Shown here one piece after another: positions 26,158 through 38,734 of a DNA stretch of 64,000 bases. A program made the translations under genes and the position numbers. The notes beneath the pieces are model-generated. The model saw only the letters and a list, made by a program, of their open reading frames with translations, made no database searches and had not been told where the DNA came from. Location: assembly GCA_003255065.1 (NCBI GenBank), contig QAOA01001300.1, forward strand, positions 635,308 through 699,307, read 5' to 3'. This stretch comes from Cercis canadensis (lineage: Eukaryota; Streptophyta; Magnoliopsida; Fabales; Fabaceae). Within the stretch, counting starts at the first letter, position 1; every line of letters starts with the position of its first letter.

Positions 26158-29100
26158 ATGGATTTATATTTGGTGAAGTGCTTGTTGTGGGCTTTGATGT
26201 TTTTGGTTTTGATTCATGGGAACAGAGGGTGCTTAGAAGAAGAGAGGAAGGGTCTGCTAGAATTCAAGGCATTTCTTGAATCCAATGGAGAGGATGCAAA
26301 CTATATTTTTCCTTCTTGGGTTGATGATAGGGAGAGTGATTGTTGTAATTGGGAGAGAGTCACGTGCGACTCCACCACAGGTCACGTGACCATACTCTCC
26401 CTCAATAGTACAAGAGGAACACCCATGGTTGGTGACAAAGTCTGGCTACTTAATTTTACTCTATTCCAACCTTTCAAGAAGTTAAAGAGTCTGAACTTGT
26501 CCTCAAATGGTTTGGATAGTTGGAATGAGAATGAAGGTAAACAACAATGAGTTCCTTCTTAATTAACTATTTTTCACATTTTTCTTTTTCCTTCTAAATT
26601 TCCCACGCTCCAAACATATATACTTACATAGTATTAGAAATGATCTTTATAGGTTTGGAAGGATTTCCAGGATTGAAAATGCTGGAGATGTTAGATCTTG
26701 GCAACAACAACTTCAACGAAAGCATCATAAAACCATTGGTTTCTCTTACTTCCCTCAAGAATCTAAACATTGCAGGCAATCAACTGGGAGGATCCCTTCC
26801 TGTCCAAGGCATGCCTTTCGTTCGTATTCAACTCTATAATTATAATGAATATTCCAACCATATTAATACTTGCTATTCTAATATTTTAACAGAATTATCG
26901 GTTTTCAAGAACTTGGAGATGTTGAATCTAAGTTACAATGGGCTTGATGGCTCCCTAACATTACCAGGTTCAGAGAAAGATTGTCATCATAATTTTCTTT
27001 TCTAACTTGACTGGTGTCCATATACTTGTATACCAATCATACTGACCTTTCACAAATTTTATTGAAGAGTTAAAAAGCTTGTCAAGATTGAAAAGATTGA
27101 GGACTTTAGATATCAGCTTTAATGAGTTTGATATTAGTATCATACAGTCATTGAGTCCACTTCTCTCTCTTAGAAATTTGTATCTTGCTAGCAATCAGTT
27201 GGATGGACCATTCCCTGCCCAAGGTAGTTATGTTCTTTGTTTATGTTTTGAACTATTCTGTTCCTTTTGTAGAATCTGCGATTGATTTCTAATTCTACCT
27301 TTAATGATCCATATAGAATTATCTGTTTTCAAGAATTTGGAGATGTTGGACTTAAGTACCAATGAGCTCAGCAGCCCCTTGAGAATGCAAGGTAGTGTTC
27401 TCCCTTGTATAGATCTTTACATTTAAATGTGTATGTGAGAGAGGGAAAGAGTTTCATCTTGAGTTCACATAATATATCAAAAATCAAGATAAAGGGAATT
27501 CTAAAGTCTGAGAAGTATCTGCATGAACACTAAAAAATAGCAGCAAGATTTTCTTTCTTTCTTTTTAGTTGTCTCATTAGATATGTAACTGACAGTTGCA
27601 AAAGTTATCTCTCTTTTCCTTTATGTAAAGTTTATTACTTCTTTCTTGTTAGATTCCACGTATCTGTCCAGGCTGAGGAAGCTGAAGACTGTAGATTTGA
27701 GTTCGAATAGCTTAGACAAGGAAATACTAAGGTTTTTGGGTGCTCTTCCAGCTCTTAGGACTCTTTACCTCCACTACAATATGATGAAAGGGCATCTTTC
27801 TGAAAGAGGTAAAAACTACTTTCAGTAATGCAATTATACATGCACCTTCTAATTCAATGCTATATGATCCATACCATTTTATTTCAATTCTGATATGTTA
27901 TTTGCTTTGCATTCCAACTTCAATCTTGAACATGTCACTTGAATTGGCTCAGAATTGTCTGGTCTGAGAAACTTAGAAGTACTTATGCTGCGAGGATGTG
28001 GCCTCAATGGAACCCTGCCTAATCAAGGTCAGAAAATTTATCAGGAAAAAGCTAAACATTACTTGTCTCAACCGATATTGTTATTTCTCTAACTTACTAT
28101 GCCTTAACTATCCTGATGCCTTAGTTTAAATCTAAACGACTCACTGGTAAGCATGTTTAAAAAGGAGGCCGTTTGGTTGAACAGACTACAGAAATTTCCC
28201 AATTAGTGTTAACCTTTCTTACCCCAATCCCATTAAATTCATCAGAGAAGAGATAATCCATAATAATATTTTTGGTTTTTTCTTTGAATTTGGTAAATAA
28301 CACTGTAGTTCAAGAACAAATGGAGAAGCTAAGGGAGGAACTATGCTTAAAGAAGGCAATGTTATTTTTATTTTTTGTTTTGTTCTTTCAAATTAGTTTG
28401 TATAACTCTGCTCTCATTCAACTGATACACATTATCGTCACATTTTCTCCCTATGCTGTAGGGCTGTGTGCTTTGAAGAACCTGGTTATGCTAGACCTCA
28501 GTGGGAATAACTTGAGAGGTGGCCTGCCTCCCTGCCTGGGAAACTTGACTTCGCTTCAAGCTCTTGATCTTTCAAGTAATCAGCTAAGTGGAAACATATC
28601 ATCATCCACCTTTGCTAACCTTACATCCGTTGAGTACCTTTCTCTTTCTGGGAACTATTTTGGAGGGGTATTCCCATTGAGCTCCTTAGCTAATCATTCA
28701 AAACTTGAGGTACTAACACTTGCAATGCGTGGGAATAGGTTTCATGTGGATACAGAGAGCACCCCCTGGGTTCCTTTATTTCAATTAAAGGTCCTCCACA
28801 TGCCTAATTGTAGTGTTAATACACACAAGAGCACCATTCCCAGCTTTCTTTTCTACCAGCATGACATGAAAATTGTTGACCTCTCATGTAATCAGTTTGT
28901 TGGAACATTCCCAAATTGGTTGTTACACAATAATTCACAATTGCAAGTGATGATTTTGAATAATAACTCATTGACAGGATCTTTAGAACTGCCCAATGAT
29001 CCAAACAAACGCATGTATCAGTTGCACAGATTGCACATATCAAGCAATAAAATTGGAGGTCAGCTTCCACAAGATATTGGGTTCTTCCTTCCAAATATAG

Positions 29101-30710
29101 AGTCTCTAGACGTGTCAAGCAATGCACTTCAAGGTAGCATTCCTTCTTCATTTGGGGAGATGTCGCGCTTGATGACACTGGATTTGGCCAACAACAATTT
29201 TTCTGGTGAAGTTCCAAGACAGGTGTTATCAAATTGCACCTCTTTAGTGGTTTTGAGATTATCAAATAATAGTTTGCAAGGTCAATTGTTTCACAGTTAT
29301 TGGAATCTGACTATGATGAGGTTATTATCTTTAGAAAATAACTACTTCAATGGAACCATGCAAGCTGGTCTTCTGCACAGCCCTGACTTACTCGGTTTAT
29401 CTATCAATGACAACCTGTTTTCGGGTACTCTTCCCAGTTGGCTTGCTAACCTTCAACAGCTTTATGTGCTAAGCATGTCTGTGAATAAATTTGAAGGAGA
29501 GATTCCACATGACTTGTGTAAACTTAACCTTGAATTCATCAACCTCTCTCGGAACAGATTGACAGGATACATACCCTCCTGCTTAAGTAAGCCAAAATTA
29601 AAGTTCATTCATCTGCAAGGGAATAAACTAGTTGGTTCAATACCAGAAGCATTTTCCAAAAGGTCCAATTTAGTGACACTTGATTTGAGGGATAACCAGT
29701 TATCAGGAGATATTCCAAATTGGATATACAAGCTTTACCATTTAAAAGTGCTGTTATTGGCAGGGAATTACTTTAAAGGTGTGCTTCCTTTGCAGCTCTG
29801 CCAACTTTTTGAAGTCACTTTTGTAGACCTTTCACATAATAGCTTAACAGGTTCCATACCTCTGTGTCTTCGTAATATGTCTTTTGGGCAGAAAGGTGTT
29901 AATTTACATAATGGGGGTAAAACATTTTCCACCATACCAATTTGTTTGGGGTTTCCTGGACGTTCTGCAGATATATATGAGTATCCTCACTTTGACTTGG
30001 TGCAATTTTCTCAAGACCCTACTTACATTACTTCTGAATATGGAGGACATGAAGTAGTAGAATTCACAACAAAAAGTAGCTCCTTTTCTTATGAAGGTAG
30101 CATTCTCAATTATATGTCTGGATTAGATTTGTCATGCAACCAGATTTCAGGAGAAATACCAGAGCAAATAGGAGATCTAATTGCAATTCGTGCTTTAAAC
30201 CTGTCAAGAAACTACTTAAATGGTTCAATTCCAGTAAGTCTTTCTAAGCTAGAAGGAGTAGAGAGCTTAGACCTTTCATATAACAACTTGAGTGGTGAAA
30301 TCCCTTCTCAACTAGATGAGCTGCACTCTTTGGCTATCTTCAATGTGTCATATAATCACCTATCTGGTGTGACACCTAGTGAGGGACAGTTTGGTACCTT
30401 TGATGAAAACAGCTACATAGGCAACCCTGACCTTCGTTGGTCACTTGTGAATGACAAGAACAAAGGAACTGCTATGACACCAACAAGTCCTTCAAGAGAC
30501 AAAAATGAAGAAGATGATGATAATGATACTGCAATAGACATGGTGATATTCTATTGGAGTTTTGGTTCATCTTATGCCATGATATTAGTGGCATTAGTAA
30601 CAGTCCTTTGCATAAACCCTCATTGGAGAGCTTTCTGGTTTTATTTCATTGATAGATGTGTTCATAAATGCTTATATTGGTTTCTGAAAGATGCGTTGTA
30701 CTCGTATTAG
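26158..30710 (+). CDS. LRR receptor-like protein, intact, eight exons (RLP-B)
   Basis: Exons 26158-26536, 26653-26808, 26893-26967, 27068-27223, 27317-27391, 27653-27808, 27953-28027 and 28462-30710 join in frame to 1106 residues. Lengths alternate 156 and 75 nt three times between the first and last exons. Order: signal peptide (about residues 1-24), LRR N-cap with DCCNWERVTC, many plant-type LRRs (LxxLxLxxNxLxGxIP), an island before the last LRRs, an acidic juxtamembrane stretch (NEEDDDNDTAID), a transmembrane segment with a GxxxA pair (GSSYA), and a short tail without a kinase. The family resembles Arabidopsis RLP1/RLP13/RLP14/RLP15/RLP56 and the tomato Cuscuta receptor. It probably acts at the plasma membrane with a SOBIR1-like adaptor kinase. 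The ligand is unknown. The first short-intron junction (after 26808) uses a GC donor. Confidence 0.92.
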
Positions 30711-31866
30711 AATAATATGCTGCTTATTGTCAACATGTCACTTTGTTTCTATCACTGCACAGTGCACACATATACTGGCTTTGAATAAAATTCAATTTTC
30801 CACTCTTCTATTTCTCTATCTTATTTAGTTTATTCCTATATAGCATCTAGATGTACTTGCAATTCATCATGACAAGTTTGGCCAGCCTTATACTAACAGA
30901 TAAGATATCTACTAATTTAAGCTATCTTACCACTTGTAAGTAATAAATTTGATCAATGAAATTTAGGTTTCATATTATTTTGAAAAAAAAAAATTATATT
31001 ATTAGAAAGATTGCACTTGTTTTTCCTGTAATAAGGACTTTTCTGAACTGAGAAGCACTGTGTGGTATGTACATTAAAAAGCATTCAACATCCATTCATG
31101 AAAGCAAAGAAAAATGTATTCAACATCATTGAAAACTGACTCGTGGTTGTGTATGATAATGATTTATCAAGTGTTGAAAAATGGCACATCCATCCATATC
31201 CTTTTCTCTGTTTACCATTGTGGCCCATTACAATAAGTCACCAACGTTTCAACTGTCTCAGAAAGTCAAAAATCAGTGACACTTTTTCTTCGAAATGATA
31301 GGTGGATGATGCATAACGCTTTGAAATTTCATCAATGACAGCATTGACTTGACTCCTTGTTTTGCCATCCAAATATTTTTTTCTTTTAAAGAAGAAAAAA
31401 GTAAACAAACAATTTTCAATTGAACTATATAATATCAATATGTAGCGCACTGGTTGATCATCGATTTTTTTGTTCCAAAAAAAAAAAAACAAATACTTAG
31501 TGATCTTTCACAGTTTCTGCTTAACCCAAATGAAGATATACACATCAATCCCACAATTGTACTCTCAAACACATATATGAAATCATAAACTTGGTATAGA
31601 GTCTACTATTCCACTCTATGATTTAGATGGTAAGAATTTAGTGCACGGGATACGGGATCTTTTTGTGCATTAATTTCAACTCTTTCTATATGAAAGTGGG
31701 ACATATATGGCCGAAAGCACTTGTGCCATAGAATGTTGAACCATGCTAAGTCACAATCATATACACTTGTATGAGCATATTGTTAAAAAATTTGCGTTAT
31801 ATATATGAGGCGAGAGCAATGCTCAATTTAGAGCGAAGCACTAAAAATCTTGAAAGTTGTCGTTAG
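30711..31866. other. Intergenic, RLP-C promoter
   Basis: AT-rich. The part around 31200-31400 is recognisably similar to sequence upstream of RLP-D (around 35300-35410), for example GCATTGACTT followed by CCATCCAAATA, so the two promoters are duplicates. Confidence 0.65.
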
Positions 31867-34819
31867 ATGGAGTGGCCTAGAATGAAGCTGTTTTTGCCCT
31901 TGTGTGCAATAATTCTGGTTCAAGTTTATGGAACCAAAGGTTGCATCAAACAAGAGAAAACAGCCCTGTTGGATTTCAAGCAATTTCTCAAGTTCCACAA
32001 TGACTACAATTTCTTTGGCTCTCTTTTGCCTTCTTGGAATTCAAAGAGTGATTGCTGTGGTTGGGAGCATGTCACATGCGATTCCTCTTCAGGTCACGTG
32101 ATCCACCTCTCTCTTGATAGTCTACTTGAAGCAAAAGACCCTGTAAGTTTAAACTTGTCTTTGTTCCTGCCGTTTAAGGAGTTGAGAAGTCTTAACTTAT
32201 CCACTAATGGGTTTTATGGCTGGACTATGACTAAAGGTACCTTCCAATCTTATTTATGTACTTTACATATGTTAATTTTAATTACTACGTAAAGCCTGGT
32301 TGCATGGTAATGAATATTTGTGATGTTGATATTTGCAATTAATTATGTTGAAGAATACAGAAGCATGTCAACATTAAAGATGCTAGAGGTCTTGGACCTT
32401 AGTTCCAACGCCTTTAATGGGAGCATCATGGAACCCTTGAGTTCTGATCTAAGCAACTTGCAAGTGCTGATCCTGCGAGATAATATGTTTAGTGGACCCC
32501 TACCTCAAGGTAGCAAAGCTTGCTCAATTTTTGCCATTTGAATGAATTTCTTTATACTAATTTCAACTTTGCATTGTTTATAGTTTCTGCATTTCCCAAC
32601 TCATTTTTCTTCCCCATTTAGGTTTATGTGAAATGAAGAACCTCCGTGAACTTGATCTCAGTAATAATTTTTTTGAGGGCCCCTTACCCACATGCCTCAA
32701 CAACTTATCAACTCTCCAGGGACTTGATCTTTCAAGAAATAGTTTTACTGGGATGATACCACTATCTACCATTGCAAACTGGACATCCCTTGAGTACCTT
32801 TCATTTTCATATAACCAATTTGAAGGCTTATTCCCTTTCAGCATCTTGGCTAACCACTCAAAACTTAAGTTATTATCAGTTGGAATGCAAGACAAGAAGT
32901 TTCAAGTGGACACTGAAAATCCCCCTGGGATCCCTTCATTCCAATTGCAAGTTCTTCATTTGCCAAGCTCCAAACTAAACATGCCTACAGGAACCATTCC
33001 CTCATTTCTCTTAAACCAGCATAATTTGCAATACATTGACCTCTCAGGCAACAAGCTGGTGGGGATGTTTCCTAATTGGCTGTTCATCAACAACTCAAAA
33101 TTGGAGTTTGTGCTATTGAATGAGAATGAACTCACTGGGCCCATGAAACTGCACACTGATTCAAACCAAGGCATGCATTGCAATCAGATTAAAGTGTTAG
33201 TAATATCACACAATGAACTGACAGGTCAACTTCCTGAAAACATTGGCCTCATGTTTCCAAATTTGGAGTATCTAAATGCATCAAGGAATGCATTTCTTGG
33301 TGAAATTCCTGCTTCATTTGGGAATATGTCAGCCTTAAGCATACTGGACCTGTCCAATAATAATTTTTCCGGCAAAATCCCAACACAATTGTTGACAGAA
33401 TGTGTTTCATTATCTTCTATGATATTATCGTACAACAGCATTTCAGGTCAGATATTTCCTAGGCCTATAAACTTGTCGAACTTATATGAGTTGATGTTGG
33501 ATAACAACCACTTCAATGGGACATTGCAAGAAGGTCTAAAGGATCTCACTATTTTAGATGCCTTGAGCATATCTAACAATAAGTTATCAGGTACTCTTCC
33601 AGGTTGGATTGGCAATTTCTCAGGTTTATTTGCACTAAGCTTGTCAGGGAATAACTTTGAAGGTGAAATACCTGAGGAACTATGCAAACTTGACCTTCAA
33701 TTTATAAACCTCTCTGATAACCAGTTCTCAGGCTCAATACCTCCCTGTCTTACTATGACAAATTTAAAATTTCTTCACCTGCAAAAGAATAGCCTTGTTG
33801 GTTCAATACCAAAAGCATTACTTAGAAGCCCTAAGTTGATGACACTAGATCTTGGAGGTAATAAATTGTCTGGAAGAATCCCAGATTGGATCTATGGACT
33901 TAAAAATCTGAGAGCCCTATTATTAGGAGGTAATAATCTGCAAGGTCAATTTCCTAACCTGTTGTGTCAGCTAAATGAACTCCGTCTTTTAGACCTGTCA
34001 TACAATAATTTGAGTGGGAAAATTCCGGCATGCCTTTACAATATGTCCTTTGGGAAGGGAAAAGTTCATTTCAGGACTGGAGATTATATACAAGACTCAA
34101 CATATAGTGCTAATATCCCTTTTGGATTTCTAAATTTCTTTATTATGGGTTTCGAACCCATTTATACTAACATAGAAGAAATGGAGTTGAGGACAAAGAC
34201 CACATTACTTTCATATCAAGGTGAAATTCTTGACTACATGTCAATATTAGATTTGTCTTCTAATCAGTTTACAGGGGAGATCCCATGGCAGATGGGAAAT
34301 CTAGCTGCCCTTCATTCATTGAACTTATCACACAACTTCTTGAATGGGTTTATTCCAAAAAGTGTTGAGAAGCTGAAAGAGTTGGAAAGCTTAGACCTTT
34401 CTTGCAATAACTTGAGCGGTAAGATTCCTCCTCAATTACAAGAGTTGTCATTTTTGGCCTTCTTTAATGTGTCCTACAACAATCTGTATGGTGAAGTACC
34501 TAACAAGGGGCAGTTTGCAACATTTGATGAGAGTAGCTATATAGGAAACCCCCATCTTTCTCGGTCAAGTGAGAACAAGGGCAGCAAAAACACTACTAGA
34601 GATTCACCAACGTCTTCTGATGAGAGTGATGGAGAAGAAGACGAAAATGGAATTGATGCCACAGTTTTTTATTGGAGTTTTGCTGCATCCTATGTCACTG
34701 TACTTGTGATTTTGGCAACAATCATTTGGATCAATCCTCAATGGCGTAGGGCATGGTTTTATTTTATTGATACATGTCTCTACATATGTTTTCGTCGATT
34801 CCTCAAAAATAAATTCTAG
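31867..34819 (+). CDS. LRR receptor-like protein, intact, three exons (RLP-C)
   Basis: Exons 31867-32236, 32354-32509 and 32622-34819 join to 907 residues. Exon 1 has a signal peptide (LPLCAIILVQVYG), the N-cap SDCCGWEHVTC and an LRR start. The second exon is again 156 nt, but the following 75-nt and 156-nt exons of RLP-B are missing, so the ectodomain is about 200 residues shorter. The large exon carries the LRR array, an island around the ELRTKTTLLSYQGEILDYM segment, an acidic region (DESDGEEDENGID), a transmembrane helix and the tail ending FRRFLKNKF. Plasma-membrane receptor without kinase; its partner kinase is inferred from the family. It is the closest relative of the decayed copy at 35531-38364. 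Confidence 0.93.
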
Positions 34820-35530
34820 TGTATAAACTAATTACATACATGAATTTTAGACACTCCCTTGAGCCTTGGTTTAAAGTTGTGATAATTAGCTGCATAATGT
34901 ATCCAATCTTCTAGTTACTTGGTGTCAACAAAAGTGTTTGATTTACATCTAATGTATTTCTGATGGCCGAATCGACAATATAGATACTTTTCTGTTTAGC
35001 AAAATTCTAGTTTTTGTTATTTCACTTTATCTTAATTTAAATATTCCAAATTGTTTACCCCAGCTTCACTGTCTGAGAGCTCTGTTATTTTCAGGGTATA
35101 ACACACTCATAGAGCTTTCACAAAATAGCTTCACAGCACAGGTTCACATCTCTCCTCTCAGTAATTGGTTTCCCCATGTTTTTCTTTGTAGGTGGGTGTT
35201 AGGATTTCAGACACATAGGCTAAGAGGAAGAAGAGCAGAAAAAACTAAAAAACAGAAAGCTGTATGCAGTAAATATTGTTCTTCTTAGTTTTTTTCATTC
35301 ACCTATCTCATAGTTCAACAGTGGGCCATTGAGTAGCCAATTTTGTCAAACCTGCATTGACTTTGAGTCCTTATTTCACCATCCAAATAGCGTGTTTCTC
35401 AAAGAACAAGACTATTGAAAAGCGATAGACTATCCCCTTAATTAACGCAGTATATCATTAAAAAGTTTGGCCAGAAAAATGCTTAAACTACTAAATGAAA
35501 CTTGAAACTAAAATATCTGTCGGGCATGAC
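34820..35530. other. Intergenic between RLP-C and RLP-D
   Basis: 3' flank of RLP-C, then a duplicated promoter segment related to that of RLP-C. No separate gene is seen. Confidence 0.6.
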
Positions 35531-38364
35531 ATGGAGTGGCCTAATATGAAGCGGTGGTTCTTGTTGTTGTGTGCAACAATTCTGGTTCAAGTGTATGGAA
35601 GCAAAGGTTGCTACAAACAAGAGAAGGCAGCGCTGCTGGATATACCTCTTCTACCTTGGTGGACATATCATCCAAACACTGATTGCTGCCATAGGGACCG
35701 CGTCAAATGTGATTCCTTATCAGCTCACGTCATCCAACTCTCCCTTGATGCTGTAATCAACTATCATTCAGGGGATTAAACGAGCTTAAACTTGTCCTTT
35801 TTCCTACCCTTTAAGGATATCTGCAAATGGGTTCTATACCTGGTGGTGAAAGGAAAATAAATATATTTTCTACCTTGTGGTGAGTTTTAATTCTCAAGTT
35901 AATAATTTCAAATAATCTTGTTGAAGATTACAGAAGCGTGTCAGCAATGAGAAAGTTAAAGATATTAAATCTCAGTCTCAATGACTTGAACAGAAGCATC
36001 ATGAAACCGTTGAGCGAGTTCATATCCCTTAAGAAATTGAATCTTGCCTTTAACCTTATAAATGGATCCTTTCCTATTGAAGGTACGCATATACGAATTT
36101 TCATTCGTACATAAGTAAATATTAAGTAATTGTGTGTATAACATATTCTTATTGACAACTTTTTTATGAATTATCAGCCTTAAGAAACTTGGAGCAGTTG
36201 GATTTAAGTTTTAATCAACTTTGCAGTTTCTCCATGACAACTCAAGGCTCGCAGGGTATGTTTGTTAGAAGTAGATGATTTTTCACTAGTTTTAACAACC
36301 TACAACTACTGAGCTTACGATATAATAATTTCCATGGACCCCTACATCAAGGTAAATATAAGCGATTTTGACGTGTAAATGATTTGTTTTACGCTCTAGC
36401 TAGTCAATCATAGATCTGGCAAACTCATTTCAACTCTACATCATTTACCAAATTTTACAGCTCCCAACTTGTTTTTCTTTTTCATTTAGGTTTATGTGTA
36501 ATGAACAAACTCCGTGAACTACATCTCAGAAATAATTCATTTGAAGGCCCTTTGCCTACATGCCTCAGCAACTTGTCGAATCTCACAAGACTTGATCTTT
36601 CCCGTAACAATTTTACTGGGAACATACCATTATCTGTCATTGCAAGCTTGACATCCCTTGAGTACCTTTCACTTTCCATGAACTCACCGGGTCCATGGAA
36701 CTGAAGAATAATGATTCAAATCAAGACATGAAATGGAATAAGAATTATAGTGTTACAAGTATCAAACAATGACATCAGAGGTCAGCTTCCTGAAAATATT
36801 GGCTTCTTGTTTCCAAATCTAGGGTATCTATCTACATCAAGCAACGCATTTGTCAGTGAAATTCCCTCTTCATTTGGGAATATGTCATCCTTGTTGATCC
36901 TAGATTTGTCCAACAATAATTTCTTTGATGAAATCCCCAAAAAGTTGTTGGCAGATTGCACTTCATTATTTGAGCTCAAGTTATCATACAACAAGCTATC
37001 AGGAAATATACTTTCCAATCCCTTCTACACTTGTCGAACTTAGAAGTGTTGATGTTGGATAACAACCACTTCAATGGAACACTGCAAGAAGGTCTACTAA
37101 ACCTCCATGCATTATCTGTCTTGGACATTTCTAACAATGAGCTATCTGGTAGTCTTCCAAGTTGGATCCGCAATTTGTCATATCTATGGGATCTGAGCAT
37201 GTCAGGGAATAAATTTGAAGGTGAAATGCCTGAGGAACTATGCAAACTTCACCTTGAATTTATAAACCTCTCTGATAACCAATTCTCAGGTTCAATACCT
37301 CCTTGTCTCACTGTGACAAATTTAATGTTTCTTCGCCTGCAAAAGAATAGGCTTTGTGGTTCAATACCAAAAAAAGCATTTTTCAGAAGCTCCAACTTAA
37401 TGACACTCGATAGAAGAGCTAATAGATTGTCTGGAACTATCCCAGATTGGATTAATGGGCTAAGCAATTTAAGAGCTCTTATTGTTGGAGATAATAATCT
37501 GCAAGGTCAACTCCCCAACCAATTGTGCCAGCTGAAAGAACTCAGACTGTTGGATCTCTCGTATAATAACTTGAGTGGAAAAACACCGGTCCAATATGTC
37601 CTTTGGGAAGGGAGAAATTCATTATGACATTATCTAATGCACTAGTTGATGTAGATTATGCATATGGTGGTAATAAATTCCCCATTTACATTCCAGATTT
37701 CAGTTTTGGCGATTCCCTATCTACTAGCATAGAAGAAATGGAGTTGAGGACAAAGACAACATGGCTCTCATATCGAGGTAAAGTTCTTAACAACATGTCG
37801 ATATTAGATTTGTCTTCTAATCAGTTTATAGGAGAGATCCCATGGCAATTAGGAAATCTTGATAGCCTTCATTCATTGAACTTATCTCACAACCTCTTGA
37901 GTGGATTTATTCCAGAAAGTCTACACAAGTTCAAAGTGTTAGATAGCTTAGACGTCTCCTGCAACATATTGAGCGGTGTGATCCCTCCTCAATTACAGGA
38001 TCTGCAATTCTTCAATGTGTCCTACAACAATCTGTCTGGTAGAGCACCTGATAAAGGCCAATTTGGAACCTTTGATGAGAATACCTATAAAGGAAACCTT
38101 CATCTTTCTTGGTCGATTGGGAACAAGGGCAATAAGAACACAAGCATGACACTGCCAACTCCAAGTGATAATGATAGAGAAGATGATTCTGCAATTGCTT
38201 TGACAGCCTTTTATTGGAGTTTTGCTGCAACCTATGTCACTGTACTTGTGGTGTTGACAACAATCATTTGCATCAACCCTTGTTGGCGAATGGCATGGTT
38301 TTATTTTATTGATACATGTCTTTATAAATGTTTTCATCGATTCCTTAAAAATGCATTTTACTAG
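35531..38364 (+). pseudogene. Decayed LRR receptor-like protein (RLP-D), tandem copy of RLP-C
   Basis: Exon 1 from 35531 matches RLP-C (MEWPNMKRWF, LVQVYGSKGC) but has lost an internal piece of the N-cap and meets a stop near 35779. Two small exons still look spliceable: 35927-36082 (156 nt, open) and 36178-36255 (78 nt). A further LRR piece at about 36290-36351 is out of phase. The large exon starts at 36490. Near 36678 about 320 bp are missing relative to RLP-C, and this join also changes the frame. Further frame changes lie near 37020-37040 and 37600-37625. The last 250 codons, including the transmembrane segment and the tail FHRFLKNAFY, are open. With at least five lesions a full receptor cannot be made. 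Confidence 0.88.
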
Positions 38365-38734
38365 GGTATAGAGGTTTTATATCATACATTTGTAATAGTC
38401 TGTTGCCTAATATATGAGAACTTCTCATTTTTATCATTCCAAGTAGTCGTTCTGTGAAGCAAAATTCCTATCTTTTGTGCATTATAAATTGATTTTCACC
38501 GTCATCCTTCATCTTCTTGTTTCCCTAATACAAAATGCCGAAGGATAAGAATCTCCAAATTTTTATTATATTTCAGGAAATATCATTCAGTTGACAATAT
38601 CATTCATTTCAATTCTAAGGCAAGCTGCAGTACCCACCCAAATCTAGAAGAGGGAAATCCCAGATGTGATGGTACTCTAGAAGAAGAAAACAGAAAGTAA
38701 CTGAAGGATAACTGTCAGAAATGGGAGGAAACCA

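Noticed and set aside
28816-29265. Long open frame antisense to RLP-B
   Set aside because: It is a shadow of the LRR coding strand; repeats of this kind often leave the opposite frame open.
35080-35145. LRR-like reading (LIELSQNSFTAQ) upstream of RLP-D
   Set aside because: Only one short repeat-like stretch, not in phase with any exon; too weak to call an exon relic.
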